The notes under the pieces are model-generated. The model saw nothing but the letters and a program-made list of their open reading frames with translations, was not told the DNA's origin and did no database searches. A DNA stretch of 64,000 nt, taken from assembly GCA_963834015.1 (NCBI GenBank), contig CAWIAG010000004.1, positions 1,426,001 through 1,490,000 of the forward strand, given 5' to 3'. This DNA comes from FEN-1297 sp963834015. GTDB taxonomy: Bacteria; Bacteroidota; Ignavibacteria; Ignavibacteriales; Ignavibacteriaceae. This document shows positions 53,926-63,241 of the stretch, one piece after another. How positions within the stretch are numbered: the stretch's first letter is position 1; each line of letters begins with the position of its first letter. The translations under genes were made by a program, and so were the position numbers.

Positions 53926-54230
53926 AGCGATCATATTTAGAAAACCTCTGCCATTGTCTTTGTATATATATTATAAATTGTTGTAAGCGTCCTGATATTG
54001 TTGTGAACGCATTCATTATAACAATAAGCATCTTGATTATTAATTAACAAATTTATAAATTTCTTCCGTCCGGGTTATTATAATATTATCACCATAGAAG
54101 TATGGTAACTGTTATAGGGAAAAAATAGGTGAGCAATTCGGGGTGATCTTAAAGCAGGGACTTACAATTTATCCTCATAATAGGTTTCATCTTAAAATAA
54201 TTTATTTCATAAATTATTAACGGGGTTTGT

Positions 54231-55445
54231 ATGAAATCATTATTGCGTTCTTTCGTAGTGTTTTCTCTTCTTCTCTCTCTTTCATTTCTTTTTGTTAGCT
54301 GCAGCAATGATATCAGTATTACATCTCCAAATGTAGGTCAGCCCTCAGTCCTTGCAAAGACGGCTGCAAAAGTTGCATCTATAACAAGTGTTACAAAGAT
54401 GAATCATTCGATTGATACAATTATTACTTTCCCTAAAAGTGGAAAAACTCTTCTTGTAAGCAAAAGTTATACAGCAAATCAAATTTCAATGATCGATAGT
54501 TATCTTGCTACTCACAATATCAAAATAGATTCCTCATTTGCACATCCTAATGCTTTACCATGCGATTTGTATTATACTTATGATTATATTATGGAGAATA
54601 GTTATGAACCGGCGTATCAAAAAAATATTGGTATTTGGTGCGATTATCTGAATTATTATAAGTGTCATACTTATGGCTTTAATTATTATTTTGTCCCCGG
54701 TAACGCTCTTCCTAATTTTGGTTCGGCAGTACAAATAGCTATTGATAGTGGATTTGCAAGCACTAATATTATGGGAGGTCTGACTGGTAATTACAGTACT
54801 GATTATACCTATATAAGTGGGAGTCCTGCAAATATTAGATATTATTATTTAGACGAACCTGCTGAAAGAGGTACTTATACACAAACCCAATTTTATAATG
54901 TATATGCAGCCTTAGCACGTACTTTACCCAGTTCACAATTATGTGCAAGTAGTTATGATGAGTTACAGACCTTCTACTGGACTCCTCTACATGCATCAAA
55001 TCCAAATTTTGAAATTATATGTGATGAATATCATGGAAATGTTCTCGGAGAAGTTACAGATTATTGGAATTGGTTCAAAACTGCATATACATACAATAGT
55101 AATATGAATTTGATGAATGTAGTGACTAATAATGGAACGGGTGGGGGGCATAATACATGGACTGGTAAAAATTCTAGTAGCTGGTGGCAATTATTTACAG
55201 AAGCCAACAATTTAGGTGAAAATACTGTATGGTTATATGCCTATCAAACAGGAAATGAAGCTGCTGTTTTAAATTTTTGCAACGCAGCATTTCAATCCGG
55301 TTGGATGTATCAGTATCAATTAACTTTGGCTACTCTTTGGCAATGTAATAACCAACAATCATGTACAAATTGTTCCTGGCCAAATGGTAATTGGACTATT
55401 TTAGAAGCAAATATGGTTTGGAATGGGCAATGGATGGAATATTAA
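54231..55445 (+). CDS. Secreted lipoprotein, TIM-barrel-like paralog
   Basis: 404 residues. Lipobox LLFVSCS near residues 20-26; residues from 59 (DTIITFPKSGKTLLVSKSYT) align closely with the previous gene's DTVIAFPKSGKLLVVNKNYS. Shared later blocks: IGIWCDYLNYYKCHTYGFN, RYYYLDEPAERG, FEIICDEYHGNVLGEV, NTVWLYAYQTGNE. The acidic YLDEP and CDE-YH positions could be a glycosidase active site. The two genes clearly arose by duplication, but the second is much AT-richer, so they have been apart for long. Confidence 0.65.
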   Translation: MKSLLRSFVVFSLLLSLSFLFVSCSNDISITSPNVGQPSVLAKTAAKVASITSVTKMNHSIDTIITFPKSGKTLLVSKSYTANQISMIDSYLATHNIKIDSSFAHPNALPCDLYYTYDYIMENSYEPAYQKNIGIWCDYLNYYKCHTYGFNYYFVPGNALPNFGSAVQIAIDSGFASTNIMGGLTGNYSTDYTYISGSPANIRYYYLDEPAERGTYTQTQFYNVYAALARTLPSSQLCASSYDELQTFYWTPLHASNPNFEIICDEYHGNVLGEVTDYWNWFKTAYTYNSNMNLMNVVTNNGTGGGHNTWTGKNSSSWWQLFTEANNLGENTVWLYAYQTGNEAAVLNFCNAAFQSGWMYQYQLTLATLWQCNNQQSCTNCSWPNGNWTILEANMVWNGQWMEY

Positions 55446-55521
55446 TAAGTCATCTTACGCAAAATAAATGGATATATTGCCACAGCATTTAGGTCGTGGT
55501 AAAATAAATCTCTAAAATTAG

Positions 55522-55560
55522 GGCTTTAGCCGCAAATAGATTCAAAATGTGGCTAAAGCC
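55522..55560. repeat. Inverted repeat GGCTTTAGCC/GGCTAAAGCC
   Basis: 10-bp perfect arms with a 19-base loop in the gap 55446-55661. GGCTAAAGCC-type palindromes are frequent dispersed repeats; could also end the preceding transcript although no T tract follows. Confidence 0.6.
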
Positions 55561-55661
55561 TGAGGTTCGGTTGCCAATAATTTCACGACATAAAGGCCTG
55601 ACAATTCAATTATAAAATTTTGCGTAACTTCTTTAATAATTAATTAACTAGAGATATTATT

Positions 55662-56642
55662 ATGAAAGCAATAATTCATTATGTGCCGATTTTAATATTA
55701 ACTTTTTTTCTAATAATATTGACATCATGTGGTATCTTAGATAATCATGAGCAAAATACTCCTAATATTATTGAAAATATATATTCAATAAACTTAGACG
55801 GTTCTAATCAAAAAGAATTAGCTGTGAATACCGTTAGTTATTTATTAGCAGGTAATAATATTATTTATGGTTCTATCTCTTCTATGAATTTAGATGGTTC
55901 AAATCAACATGCGATACTGCCCTCTAACTTGAATCCGGTTGAATTTTCTGTTTCGCCGGATGGAATGAATTTAATATTTTTTGCCGGCCAGATATTGTAT
56001 TTGATGAATGTAGACGGCAGTAATCTTAGCCAAATTATAATTCCTGATTCAATATTAAAGAGAGCTAATCCAGGTCTCTCTTTTGATAATAGAAATATAG
56101 TTTTCGCATGTTCATATGGAATATATCAAATAAGTGTTAACGGGCAGAATTATAAAAAACTTAAAAGCAATCCGGCTAAAACCTCTTTTACACAACCGGG
56201 TTTTTTACCGGATAATAATATAATTTTTGCAGAGTATAATGATTCAACCGGTTTTTGGGTTGCGCTTCATTACTTTAACCTTACTTCTTTACAGGATACG
56301 ATTATTTATAACTTCACAAATGAATACGCAGGATATTATTATGAAGTGTCTCCTGATAACAATGTCATGTTTACCGCCGGCAACAATATTCATGAATTTA
56401 ATATCAATACTCTGACCGATAAAATTATTACTGCCGGTTCCGATGCTCATTATTCTCTGGATTTTTCTAAAATAACATATATTGATCCGGGTGATACTTG
56501 GATTGACTTAATAGATCTTGGATCTAATAAAATAATAAATATAAAGACAAGCTTTAATTACTATGGCGAGCTTTCTTCACCAAGATTATCGCCTGATGGG
56601 ACAAAAATAATTTTTGAAGTAGCAACACCTGTATTTCAGTGA
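55662..56642 (+). CDS. Lipoprotein with TolB-type beta-propeller repeats
   Basis: 326 residues. Signal peptide with lipobox ILTSCG near residues 19-24. Repeats of x-x-N-L-D-G-S-N-x-x-x (INLDGSNQKEL about 43-53, MNLDGSNQHAI, MNVDGSNLSQI) and FSVSPDGMNLIFFAGQ, LSPDGTKIIFEV blocks mark PD40/WD40-like propeller strands of TolB/DPP-like proteins. Lipid-anchored in the envelope, probably a binding or scaffold protein. Its stop nearly abuts the sequence leading to the lipoprotein array. Confidence 0.75.
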   Translation: MKAIIHYVPILILTFFLIILTSCGILDNHEQNTPNIIENIYSINLDGSNQKELAVNTVSYLLAGNNIIYGSISSMNLDGSNQHAILPSNLNPVEFSVSPDGMNLIFFAGQILYLMNVDGSNLSQIIIPDSILKRANPGLSFDNRNIVFACSYGIYQISVNGQNYKKLKSNPAKTSFTQPGFLPDNNIIFAEYNDSTGFWVALHYFNLTSLQDTIIYNFTNEYAGYYYEVSPDNNVMFTAGNNIHEFNINTLTDKIITAGSDAHYSLDFSKITYIDPGDTWIDLIDLGSNKIINIKTSFNYYGELSSPRLSPDGTKIIFEVATPVFQ

Positions 56643-56752
56643 ATGGATTGCCTCTAAATGTTAAATCGTATAATTGTACTGTAAACCATCATGCCTATCG
56701 TATGGCTTGCCTGGCCTTAAGAGGGTCTACACATAGGCATGCATTTCTTATT

Positions 56753-57415
56753 ATGAAAAGATTTTATTTATTAATACCGGTATTTTCTCTATTCCTTATA
56801 AACTGTTCATCAACATATAAAATAAGCAGTTTCTCTTCAAAAGATAAATTCTATGAAGATTTTAATAACTTTGCGATTAATAAAACAATTAAAATTTCTT
56901 TATCTAATGATAGTACATTTATCAGTAATTATGCCGAAATAGTCAATGATACTCTTTACTGCAAAAGCAAAAAAAATGAAAGCATAAGTAAAAAGATTGC
57001 ATTGTCCGATATAAATAAAATCAGATATTCAGGCAGCTATTTTCAACAGGGAGTAATATTATTAAACAATGGTGAAACTATAGATGCGGACGATATTAGT
57101 ATAGCTAATGATTCTTTAGGATATTCATATATACATACATTTGACACCCTTATTTGTAGTATTTCAATGAATAAAATAAAAAATATAAGTTATAAAAATC
57201 ATTGGCTCGGTATGCCGGTTCCATTAATTACAGTTCCACTGATAGCAAATTCCATTGTATTCATTATAAGTCAGATTGCTGGACTCGATCAAAATATTGC
57301 GCGGGGTGGCTCAGGAAGTAGTGTTTTATTTGGAACAACTGCTTTTGGTTTGATTGCGGGAGGTATTTGGGGCTGGATAACCGGCTATACATATACTTAT
57401 CAATTCACTCCTTAA
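56753..57415 (+). CDS. Tandem-array lipoprotein, copy 1
   Basis: 220 residues from the ATG at 56753, chosen because it aligns with the starts of all later copies (upstream in-frame ATGs add a non-homologous 38 residues). Short signal peptide with lipobox LINCSSTYKI, a central beta domain with NDSTFISNYAEIVNDTLY, the family signature ISYKNHWLGMPVPLI, then a hydrophobic glycine-rich C-terminus (GLIAGGIWGWITGYTYTYQFTP). The C-terminal helices look like a membrane hairpin with glycine zipper. The most diverged copy with copy 3 and 6. Function unknown. Confidence 0.7.
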   Translation: MKRFYLLIPVFSLFLINCSSTYKISSFSSKDKFYEDFNNFAINKTIKISLSNDSTFISNYAEIVNDTLYCKSKKNESISKKIALSDINKIRYSGSYFQQGVILLNNGETIDADDISIANDSLGYSYIHTFDTLICSISMNKIKNISYKNHWLGMPVPLITVPLIANSIVFIISQIAGLDQNIARGGSGSSVLFGTTAFGLIAGGIWGWITGYTYTYQFTP

Positions 57416-57473
57416 TTAAGGAAAATTTCTTTAGCCGGAGCTTGCCTGCAAACTCCGGCTTAGAATTAAAATT

Positions 57474-58130
57474 ATGAAAATATTTTATTTATTAATACCT
57501 GTGTTGCCGCTGCTTCTTATAGGTTGCTCATCAACCTATAATGTAGCTGATTTCCCTTCAAAAGATAAATTCTATGCTGATTTTAATAAATCGGCAAGTG
57601 ATAAATCTCTCAAAATTATAATGAATAATGACAGTACAATCAATGCCGGTAACGGAGCATTAATTTCAAATGATTCATTACTTATTACTATTCCGGTTCA
57701 AAAGGAAGAAAAAATAAGCAGGGATAATATTGAAGAATTAATTTACAACTCTTATGATCCTAATATTATAAATAAAATAATACTAAAAAATGGAAAATCA
57801 ATAACTTCAGATCGTATAAGTATATTACCTGATTCATCGGTTTCCTTTTTTGATTATGTAAGTACAAATGAATCATTATCATTAAATAATGTGAAAAAAA
57901 TTAGCTATAAAAATCATTGGCTGGGACTACCCGTTGGGTTGATTTTTGGACCTTTGATAGGTTATGGCCTTGGGATATCTCTGGGTGAGGCAATTTCTCA
58001 ATCTTCATTTTCAAGTGCTTCCTCTGCAGATAAAGCTACTATATACGTAATCAGTTCTATAGGTTTTGTAACAGTAAGCGTTTTGGGATGGGTCAATGGC
58101 TGGACTTATACATATATATTCAATCCATAA
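57474..58130 (+). CDS. Tandem-array lipoprotein, copy 2
   Basis: 218 residues. Same plan as copy 1: lipobox LLIGCSSTYN, ADFPSKDKFYADF, NDSTINAGNGALISNDSL, signature KISYKNHWLGLPVGLIFG, and glycine-rich end GWVNGWTYTYIFNP. Its central part (RDNIEELIYNSYDPNIINKI) is shared with copy 9 (NDIEELIYNSYDINIINTV), which indicates a common recent ancestor for this segment. Starts 58 bases after copy 1, with a type A hairpin in between. Confidence 0.75.
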   Translation: MKIFYLLIPVLPLLLIGCSSTYNVADFPSKDKFYADFNKSASDKSLKIIMNNDSTINAGNGALISNDSLLITIPVQKEEKISRDNIEELIYNSYDPNIINKIILKNGKSITSDRISILPDSSVSFFDYVSTNESLSLNNVKKISYKNHWLGLPVGLIFGPLIGYGLGISLGEAISQSSFSSASSADKATIYVISSIGFVTVSVLGWVNGWTYTYIFNP

Positions 58131-58188
58131 CTAAGGGTAATTACTTAATCCGGAACTTGCCAGCAAGTTCCGGCTTAGAATTAAAATT

Positions 58189-58860
58189 ATGAAAATATTT
58201 TATTTATTAATTCCGGTATTTTCACTGTTGCTAATAGGCTGCTCATCAACTTATAGAATAAGTGATTTCCCTTCAAAGGAAAAATATTATTCGGATTTTA
58301 ATAATTTTGCTAAAAGCAAAAGTGTTAAAGTCATTTTAACAAATGATAGTTCCTTCGTAATTAGTAGTGGTGCAAAAATAGAGAAGGATACACTTTATTA
58401 TTTTGTTGAAAATATCATAACTGGGAATAAGAAAATTGCTTTATCGGAAATAATGGAAATAATCTATACCAGCAATGATTATAAATCCGCATCAATTTTA
58501 TTAAAGAATGGCGAAAGTTATAGAGCTAAAGAAATTAAACACTGGAAAGATTCAATAGAATTTTCGTTCGTTAATGAAGTAATTACCTTGAACAGTATAA
58601 CTTCCATCAATAATATTAGGGAAATAAATTATAAAAATAGATGGCAGGGAATATTCCCGGGAGTAATATTAGGAGTCTCTTGCGGTGGGGTATTGGGATT
58701 AGGTGTTGGATATTCCCAAATGTTACATAGCAATAACAGCACAAATGATGCTGGGCCTCCAGGTGATTATGCAATATGGGGTGTTATTTTTGGTGCACCT
58801 GTAGGAATAATAGCAGGATGGTTGATAGGCAACAATTATTCTTATCAATTCAACCCATAA
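58189..58860 (+). CDS. Tandem-array lipoprotein, copy 3
   Basis: 223 residues. Lipobox LLIGCSSTYR, SDFPSKEKYYSDFNNFAKSK, then its own divergent centre (ALSEIMEIIYTSND) similar to copy 1's (ALSDINKIRYSG), and IREINYKNRWQGIFPGVILG in place of the NHWLG signature. The C-terminal hydrophobic stretch is glycine-rich (GGVLGLGVGYSQ, GAPVGIIAGWLIG). Flanked on both sides by type A hairpins. Confidence 0.75.
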   Translation: MKIFYLLIPVFSLLLIGCSSTYRISDFPSKEKYYSDFNNFAKSKSVKVILTNDSSFVISSGAKIEKDTLYYFVENIITGNKKIALSEIMEIIYTSNDYKSASILLKNGESYRAKEIKHWKDSIEFSFVNEVITLNSITSINNIREINYKNRWQGIFPGVILGVSCGGVLGLGVGYSQMLHSNNSTNDAGPPGDYAIWGVIFGAPVGIIAGWLIGNNYSYQFNP

Positions 58861-58918
58861 TTAACAGTAATTACTTAATCCGGAACTTGCCAGCAAGTTC
58901 CGGATTAAAACTAAAATT

Positions 58919-59584
58919 ATGAAAATATTTTATTTATTAATATCTGTATTTTCACTATTGCTAATAGGCTGTTCATCAACCTATAATGTCAGCGACTTTT
59001 CTTCAAGAAAAGAATTTTATGAAGATTTTAATAATTTTTCTGGTTACAGAATTATGGATGTAACTTTAAAGAATGACAGCACATTTAAAGTCCCTGTCGG
59101 TGCAAAGATATTTAACGATACGCTTATTTTTATGTCTTTAACTAATAATCAGAAAAGGGAAGAAATTATATTAAAAAATGATATAAATAATATATCCTTT
59201 AATTTTAACACGGAAACAAAATCTACATGGGCGGAAATAATTTTAAAAAATGGTAGTAAAATATTATGTGAAAGCGCAGAATTGCTGCCTGATTCATCTG
59301 TACGGTTTATGAAAAACACTAATGAATATTTGTCTATTAATAAAATAAAAGAAATAAGCTATAAAAATCATTTGCTCGGTATCCCCATTCCTTTAATTTC
59401 GGGTGCAGTAATTGGATTTCTTGTTTCGCTTGTTGGTGGACAAATATATTTATCATTAAACAGAAATAATCAAATTGTTTCTTCCTACGATTATTTGTTT
59501 GGATTCAGCGGTGCCGGCTTGCTGGCCGGTGGTATTTGGGGAGGTATTGATGGTTGGACTTATACTTATCAATTCACTCCTTAA
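58919..59584 (+). CDS. Tandem-array lipoprotein, copy 4
   Basis: 221 residues. Lipobox LLIGCSSTYN, SDFSSRKEFYEDFNNFSGY, signature EISYKNHLLGIPIPLIS and C-terminus GAVIGFLVSLVGGQIYLSL then GLLAGGIWGGIDGWTYTYQF. This C-terminal half is nearly the same as that of copy 10, while the N-terminal halves differ, so one of them is a recombinant. Confidence 0.75.
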   Translation: MKIFYLLISVFSLLLIGCSSTYNVSDFSSRKEFYEDFNNFSGYRIMDVTLKNDSTFKVPVGAKIFNDTLIFMSLTNNQKREEIILKNDINNISFNFNTETKSTWAEIILKNGSKILCESAELLPDSSVRFMKNTNEYLSINKIKEISYKNHLLGIPIPLISGAVIGFLVSLVGGQIYLSLNRNNQIVSSYDYLFGFSGAGLLAGGIWGGIDGWTYTYQFTP

Positions 59585-59642
59585 CTAAGGAAAATTTCTT
59601 AAGCCGGAACTTGCCTGCAAGTTCCGGTTTAGAACTAAAATT

Positions 59643-60332
59643 ATGAAAATATTTTATTTATTAATATCTGTATTGTCATTGCTGCTAATAGGTTGCTCAT
59701 CAACCTATAAAGTAAGCGATTTCCCTTCAAGAGATAAATTTTATGAAGACTTTAATAAATCCGCAAGCGATAAATCTCTTAAAATTATCCTTGATAATGA
59801 CAGTACAATATCTGCGGATGACGGGGCAAGAATCTCAAACGATTCCTTGTTTATTACTTTACCTGTTCTTAAGCAGGAGAAAGTTATAAATAAAGATGAT
59901 ATCGAAGATATAACAGTCAGTATTCATGATATGACGACTACAATAGTATTAAAAAATGATAAATCGGTAACAGCCGGCAGTATAGACATATTACCGGGTT
60001 CATCGGTTGCAATTTATAATTTTGAGAATACCTATAAGTATTTATCACTTATTAATGTAAAAGAAATAAGTTACAAAAATCATTGGCTGGGATTGCCGGT
60101 TCCCTTAATATCCGGAACGTTAATAGGTGTCGGTTTGGGTATTTTATTCGTTGAAGTCAATGATACTTTTTCATCAGGTTCGGGTTCAGGTTCAAATTTC
60201 CAAAGCAGCTCAAATTCTCAACGTGGAGCTGATGGATATGCATTTTTAGGATTAAGTGCTATTGGAATTGTAGGAGGTAGTATTTTGGGCTGGATAAACG
60301 GCTGGACTTATACCTATGAATTTGCTCCATAA
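59643..60332 (+). CDS. Tandem-array lipoprotein, copy 5 (subfamily KQEKVINKDDIED)
   Basis: 229 residues, the longest copy because of a serine/glycine insert (FSSGSGSGSNFQSSSNSQRG, about 175-194). Residues about 75-145 (LPVLKQEKVINKDDIED through ISYKNHWLG) are almost identical to copies 8 and 10. Followed by a type B spacer, as are copies 8 and 10. Lipobox LLIGCSSTYK. The subfamily's spread over three places in the array points to segmental duplication. Confidence 0.75.
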   Translation: MKIFYLLISVLSLLLIGCSSTYKVSDFPSRDKFYEDFNKSASDKSLKIILDNDSTISADDGARISNDSLFITLPVLKQEKVINKDDIEDITVSIHDMTTTIVLKNDKSVTAGSIDILPGSSVAIYNFENTYKYLSLINVKEISYKNHWLGLPVPLISGTLIGVGLGILFVEVNDTFSSGSGSGSNFQSSSNSQRGADGYAFLGLSAIGIVGGSILGWINGWTYTYEFAP

Positions 60333-60400
60333 ATAAGAAATATTCCGGTGCCATGAGAGTGCATTCATTTAGTAACTTTCACGGCACCTATTAAATAATT

Positions 60401-61054
60401 ATGAAAATATTTTATTTATTAATATCCTTATTGTCATTGTTGCTTATAGGCTGCTCATCAACCTATAAAGTAACTGATTTCCCTTCAAGAGATAAATTCT
60501 ACAATGATTTTAATAAGTCGGCGGACAATAAAATTCTTCAAGTGACTTTAAATAATGATAGTACCTTTACTGCTGCAAGCGGGGCGCTTATATCAAATGA
60601 TTCACTTGTTATAATTATGCAATCTCAAAGAGAAGAAAAATTAAGTAGAAATGAAATCAATAGTATTAAATACTCCGGCAGTGTTATAACAAATCTTTCT
60701 GATACGGTCTTTTTAAAAGATGGTTCTGAAGCAATAGCTAAAAAGATAAATATAATTTCGGATTCGTCTATAATAGTTGTTGTCTCTGAGAGTAGTAAAG
60801 CATATTTCCCAATAAATAAAATCAGAACTATTAGTTATAAAAATAATTTTATTGGCAGTTTGGTTGGTTTTTTACCGGGCTCAATCCTGGGATTTATTAC
60901 CGGGCTAATAGTGACTGATTATCTTACAGTAAATAATGATGATACTCCCAAAACTCCTTCGCCTCTTCTATATATGCCTATAATCGGTAGTATTACAGGA
61001 ATAATATGGGGTTGGAATGTAGGTTGGGTTTACACGTATCAATTCAACCCCTAA
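60401..61054 (+). CDS. Tandem-array lipoprotein, copy 6
   Basis: 217 residues. Lipobox LLIGCSSTYK, TDFPSRDKFYNDFNKSADNK, a separate centre (EEKLSRNEINSIKYSGS) close to copy 1/2-type, ISYKNNFIGSLVGFLPGSIL instead of NHWLG, and a shorter glycine-rich end (GIIWGWNVGWVYTYQFNP). Preceded by a type B spacer, followed by a type A hairpin. Confidence 0.75.
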   Translation: MKIFYLLISLLSLLLIGCSSTYKVTDFPSRDKFYNDFNKSADNKILQVTLNNDSTFTAASGALISNDSLVIIMQSQREEKLSRNEINSIKYSGSVITNLSDTVFLKDGSEAIAKKINIISDSSIIVVVSESSKAYFPINKIRTISYKNNFIGSLVGFLPGSILGFITGLIVTDYLTVNNDDTPKTPSPLLYMPIIGSITGIIWGWNVGWVYTYQFNP

Positions 61055-61112
61055 TTAAGGAAAATTTCTTAAGCCGGAACTTGCCTCCAAGTTCCGGCTT
61101 AGAACTAAAATT

Positions 61113-61760
61113 ATGAAAATATTTTATTTATTAATACCGGTATTATTATTAATGTTTATAGGTTGCTTCTCAACCTATAACGTAACTGATTTCTCTTCAA
61201 AAGAAAAATTCTATGAAGACTTTAATAATTCAGCAGGTAATAAATCTCTCAATATCGTTTTAAAGAACGATAGTAGTATTACAGCCGTGAATGGGGCAAA
61301 TATCTCACACGATTCTCTGATTTTTGCAATGCAGATTCAAAGGGAAACTAAAATATTAAGCAAAGATGAAGTTAGGATTATAAGATATAAGGGTCAAAAT
61401 ATATTCAATACAATTTATTTCAAAAATGGTGATTCTTTAATCGCAAATAATATTTACATATTATCAGATTCATCAATATTTGCCGAGTATTTTGATAGTA
61501 CTTTTGAACATTTGCCAATTAAAATTATAAAAGAAGTGAGTTATAAAAATCATTGGCCTGCTATAATACCCGGCATTGTCTGTGGCATTTTAGGGAGTTT
61601 TATTATAGCCGGAGTGGGTGAAACCGATTCACGGAATTCTGATTCAGGAATATTTGCAAGTGGTGCAGCAATGTTTTATGGTGTACCTTTGGGAATTATT
61701 ACAGGCGGAATTATAGGCTGGTATATAGGTTATTCTTATACCTATCAATTCAACCCATAA
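61113..61760 (+). CDS. Tandem-array lipoprotein, copy 7
   Basis: 215 residues. Lipobox reads LMFIGCFSTYN, a Phe replacing the first Ser after the lipid Cys. TDFSSKEKFYEDFNNSAGNK is shared with copy 9. Signature EVSYKNHWPAIIPGIVCGIL. The centre (ILSKDEVRIIRYKGQN) is unique. Ends GIIGWYIGYSYTYQFNP. Followed by a type A hairpin. Confidence 0.75.
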   Translation: MKIFYLLIPVLLLMFIGCFSTYNVTDFSSKEKFYEDFNNSAGNKSLNIVLKNDSSITAVNGANISHDSLIFAMQIQRETKILSKDEVRIIRYKGQNIFNTIYFKNGDSLIANNIYILSDSSIFAEYFDSTFEHLPIKIIKEVSYKNHWPAIIPGIVCGILGSFIIAGVGETDSRNSDSGIFASGAAMFYGVPLGIITGGIIGWYIGYSYTYQFNP

Positions 61761-61818
61761 CTAAGGGTAGTTACCTAAGCCGGAACTTGCCTGCAGGTTC
61801 CGGCTTAGAACTAAAATT

Positions 61819-62469
61819 ATGAAAATATATTATTTATTAATATCGCTATCGTCACTGTTGCTCATAGGTTGCTCCTCAACCTATAAAGTAAGTGATTTCC
61901 CTTCAAGAGATAAATTTTATGAAGACTTTAATAATTCGGCAAGCGATAAATCTCTAAAAATTATATTGAATAATGATAGTACAATTACCGCGGAAAATGG
62001 AGCAGTAATATCAAACGATTCCTTGTTTATTACTTTACCTGTTCTTAAGCAGGAGAAAGTAATAAATAAAGATGATATCGAAGATATAAAAGTCAGTATT
62101 CACGATATGACGACTACAATAGTATTAAAAAATGATAAATCGGTAACAGCCGGCAGTATAGACATATTACCGGATTCATCGGTTGCAATTTATAATTTTG
62201 AGAATACCTATAAGTATTTATCACTTATTAATGTAAAAGAAATAAGTTACAAAAATCATTGGCTGGGTGTTCCGATAGGGTTTGTATCCGGAATACCTGT
62301 AGGATTAGGTGCTGGTTATATCATCGCCTCAATTTTCAAGGGTAATAATCAATACAGTGGAAATAATGCGAATAATATTTTCCTTTATATATTTTTTTCA
62401 AGTCCTATCATAGGAGGTATTTGGGGCTGGATAACCGGCTGGACATATATTTATGAATTTGCTCCATAA
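61819..62469 (+). CDS. Tandem-array lipoprotein, copy 8 (subfamily KQEKVINKDDIED)
   Basis: 216 residues. First two thirds nearly identical to copy 10, and the centre to copy 5 (LPVLKQEKVINKDDIED, DMTTTIVLKNDKSVTAGSID). The hydrophobic end differs from both (GVPIGFVSGIPVGLGAGYII, then GGIWGWITGWTYIYEFAP). Followed by a type B spacer. Lipobox LLIGCSSTYK. Confidence 0.75.
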   Translation: MKIYYLLISLSSLLLIGCSSTYKVSDFPSRDKFYEDFNNSASDKSLKIILNNDSTITAENGAVISNDSLFITLPVLKQEKVINKDDIEDIKVSIHDMTTTIVLKNDKSVTAGSIDILPDSSVAIYNFENTYKYLSLINVKEISYKNHWLGVPIGFVSGIPVGLGAGYIIASIFKGNNQYSGNNANNIFLYIFFSSPIIGGIWGWITGWTYIYEFAP

Positions 62470-62535
62470 ATAAGAAATATTCCGCTGCCGTGTGGGTGCA
62501 TTCATATAGTAACTTTTACGGCAAAATTTAATGCT

Positions 62536-63183
62536 ATGAAAATATTTTATTTATTAATACCGGTATTATTGATATCTCTTATAGGTTGCTCCTCAACCTA
62601 TACAGTAGCTGATTTCGCTTCAAGAGATAAATTCTATGAAGACTTTAATAATTCAGCAGGTAATAAATCTCTCAAAATTATAATGAATAATGACAGTTCA
62701 ATCAATGTCGGTAACGGAGCATATATTTCGAACGATTCATTAATTTTTTTAGTACCAATCCTTAATGAAGAAAGAATCAACAAAAATGATATTGAAGAAT
62801 TAATTTACAACTCTTATGATATTAATATTATAAATACTGTAATATTAAAGAATGGAAACTCAATTACAGCTAATAATATTCAATTATTATCAGATTCATC
62901 AATTGCTGTTTGGGATTATATAAATGCAGCTGAATCATTACCATTAAATGATGTGAAAAAAATAAGTTATAAAAATCATTGGCTGGGGGTTCCGTTTAGT
63001 ATCTTACCTGGTGCTATCGTGGGATTTTTAGTCGGCTATGGTGCGTATTTTATTAATCCTGGGACAAATACTTGGGGTGGAAATAATTTTTACTTTTATC
63101 TTGGTCCCTCATTGGGTTTAATAATAGGTGTTGTATGGGGCTGGCTAAATGGCTGGACTTATACATATAAATTCAATCCATAA
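62536..63183 (+). CDS. Tandem-array lipoprotein, copy 9
   Basis: 215 residues. Lipobox SLIGCSSTYT, ADFASRDKFYEDFNNSAGNK as in copy 7, centre NDIEELIYNSYDINIINTV as in copy 2, signature KISYKNHWLGVPFSILPGAI, and end GVVWGWLNGWTYTYKFNP. The mix of copy 7-like and copy 2-like parts again suggests recombination. Preceded by a type B spacer, followed by a type A hairpin. Confidence 0.75.
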   Translation: MKIFYLLIPVLLISLIGCSSTYTVADFASRDKFYEDFNNSAGNKSLKIIMNNDSSINVGNGAYISNDSLIFLVPILNEERINKNDIEELIYNSYDINIINTVILKNGNSITANNIQLLSDSSIAVWDYINAAESLPLNDVKKISYKNHWLGVPFSILPGAIVGFLVGYGAYFINPGTNTWGGNNFYFYLGPSLGLIIGVVWGWLNGWTYTYKFNP

Positions 63184-63241
63184 CTAAGGGTAATTACTTA
63201 ATCCGGAACTTGCCTGCAAGTCCCGGCTTAGAACTAAAATT

